A stretch of 5,812 bases of DNA, from assembly GCA_023437345.1 (NCBI GenBank), contig JAEZGC010000243.1, forward strand, positions 1-5,812, in the 5' to 3' direction. This DNA is from Actinomycetes bacterium (GTDB taxonomy: Bacteria; Actinomycetota; Actinomycetes; Propionibacteriales; Propionibacteriaceae). Made by a program: the position numbers and the translations under genes. The notes under the pieces were generated by a model that saw only the letters and a program-made list of their open reading frames with translations, made no database searches and was not told the DNA's origin. Position 1 is the stretch's first letter. Every line of letters starts with the position of its first letter. Positions 5,130 to 5,812 of this stretch are shown here, piece after piece.

Positions 5130-5812
5130 CTCGGAGACCTCCTTGTGTCCGCGGTGTTGATCGCCGAGACCAACGCCGGTCCGTGGTAGATGAAGCCAGT
5201 GTAAAGCTGGATCAGCCGGGCGCCGGCGTCGAACATGCGATCGGCATCGACCGGCGTCATGATCCCGCCCACCCCCATCACCGGCAGGGCGGTGTGCTCC
5301 ACCACATAACGCACCACGGCCAGCGCGCGAGCGGTCAGCGGCGCCCCGGACAGGCCTCCCGCCTCCGCGCCGCGGACCCGGTCGGCGGGGTTGAGCCCGT
5401 CGCGGGCGAGGGTGGTGTTCGTCGCGATCACGCCGGCGACCCCGGCCGCCTCGCAGGCCGCCAGCACGTCATCCACCTCTGGCCAGGCCAGGTCGGGGGC
5501 GAGCTTGACGAAGATCGGCAGCGGACGCTGCGGTGCCAGTTCGGCGGCACGCGCGACCAGGGCACCGGCCAGGTCGCCAAGGGCGCCGCCGTCCTGCAGG
5601 CTGCGCAGGCCCGGCGTGTTGGGGCTGGACACGTTGATGGCCAGGTAGTCGGCGACCCCGGCGACCGCGGCCAGGCTGGTCAGGTAGTCCTCGACCGCGC
5701 CGTCCAGCGGCACAGTCCTCGTCTTGCCGACCGACACCCCCAGCGGGACCCCCGCGGCCAGGTTCCCGCGGGCGATGCCGGCCCGGCGCAGCGTCTGCGC
5801 CAGCGCCGCGGC
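5126..5812 (-). CDS. pyrD: Dihydroorotate dehydrogenase (quinone), class 2, C-terminal part
   Basis: FMN enzyme that oxidises dihydroorotate to orotate, the fourth step of de novo pyrimidine synthesis; class 2 members sit at the inner membrane face and reduce quinone. The open frame runs in from the window edge, so the N-terminus with its membrane-associated helices is missing; 228 residues are visible. Visible motifs, numbered from the edge: GVSVGKT (25-31), NVSSPNTPGLR (60-70) carrying the catalytic serine expected for class 2, FVKLAPDL (101-108), ATNTT (130-134), GGLSGAPL (152-159), VGGI (181-184) and LIQLYTGFIYHGP (200-212), the last two being FMN-phosphate contacts in the family. The protein ends in a short basic tail. 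Its TGA stop lies inside the pyrF start (GTGA), so the pair is probably translationally coupled. The serine motif separates it from cysteine-based class 1B enzymes. Confidence 0.95.
   Translation of the reverse strand, partial: AAALAQTLRRAGIARGNLAAGVPLGVSVGKTRTVPLDGAVEDYLTSLAAVAGVADYLAINVSSPNTPGLRSLQDGGALGDLAGALVARAAELAPQRPLPIFVKLAPDLAWPEVDDVLAACEAAGVAGVIATNTTLARDGLNPADRVRGAEAGGLSGAPLTARALAVVRYVVEHTALPVMGVGGIMTPVDADRMFDAGARLIQLYTGFIYHGPALVSAINTADTRRSPR
5138..5144 (-). promoter_or_regulatory. Shine-Dalgarno of pyrF
   Basis: On the minus strand this reads AAGGAGG, a near-perfect anti-16S match, 8 nt before the GTG start of pyrF. It lies within the last codons of pyrD. It supports GTG at 5129 as the real start. 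Confidence 0.85.

Noticed and set aside
5126..5737. pyrD starting at an internal codon at 5737 (GTG)
   Set aside because: The frame is open to the window edge and the upstream residues continue the dihydroorotate dehydrogenase sequence, so this codon is internal and the gene is simply cut.
1..5812. Mobile element, CRISPR array, tRNA or rRNA, toxin-antitoxin or other defence system
   Set aside because: No repeats of suitable length, no transposase or integrase-like protein and no RNA gene signature; the genes fill the window with a conserved housekeeping order and uniform composition.

Overview
The window is a compact, high-GC block of housekeeping genes. Every gene I can support is on the minus strand. 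Reading in the direction of transcription (from high to low coordinates) the order is pyrD (5' end off the window), pyrF, mihF, gmk, rpoZ, coaBC, metK, priA (3' end off the window). The order is typical of Actinobacteria. The mycobacterial-type integration host factor (mIHF) next to gmk, the actinobacterial-style omega subunit and the CoaBC and PriA sequence types all point to that phylum. The omega and CoaBC sequences look most like the Propionibacteriales/Nocardioides side as I remember them, but the family cannot be fixed without a database search.

Region by region: 5126-5812 holds the C-terminal 228 residues of quinone-dependent dihydroorotate dehydrogenase. It overlaps by 4 nt (GTGA) with orotidine-5'-phosphate decarboxylase (pyrF, 4320-5129). 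A 116-nt gap (4204-4319) follows, which is the only real intergenic space and the best place for an internal promoter. mihF (3886-4203) overlaps gmk (3345-3896) by 11 nt. A 50-nt spacer leads to rpoZ (2956-3294). coaBC (1719-2945) starts 10 nt past the rpoZ stop. metK (535-1722) overlaps coaBC by 4 nt (GTGA). priA (1-504) starts 30 nt past the metK stop.

Functionally, the first pair belongs to de novo pyrimidine synthesis (orotate formation, then UMP formation; the intervening PyrE is not here). The remainder combines chromosome architecture (mIHF), purine nucleotide supply (guanylate kinase), transcription (RNA polymerase omega), two central cofactors (coenzyme A precursor 4'-phosphopantetheine; S-adenosylmethionine) and replication restart (PriA). 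Close spacing and overlaps suggest one or two transcripts with much translational coupling. Five of the seven visible starts are non-ATG (four GTG, one TTG), mostly supported by good Shine-Dalgarno sequences.

I see no mobile element, CRISPR array, RNA gene, foreign island or undescribed multi-gene system. The points worth a second look are small: lineage-specific active-site substitutions in CoaBC, an apparently helicase-less PriA, an acidic tail on omega, the short mIHF start model, and a few small inverted repeats.
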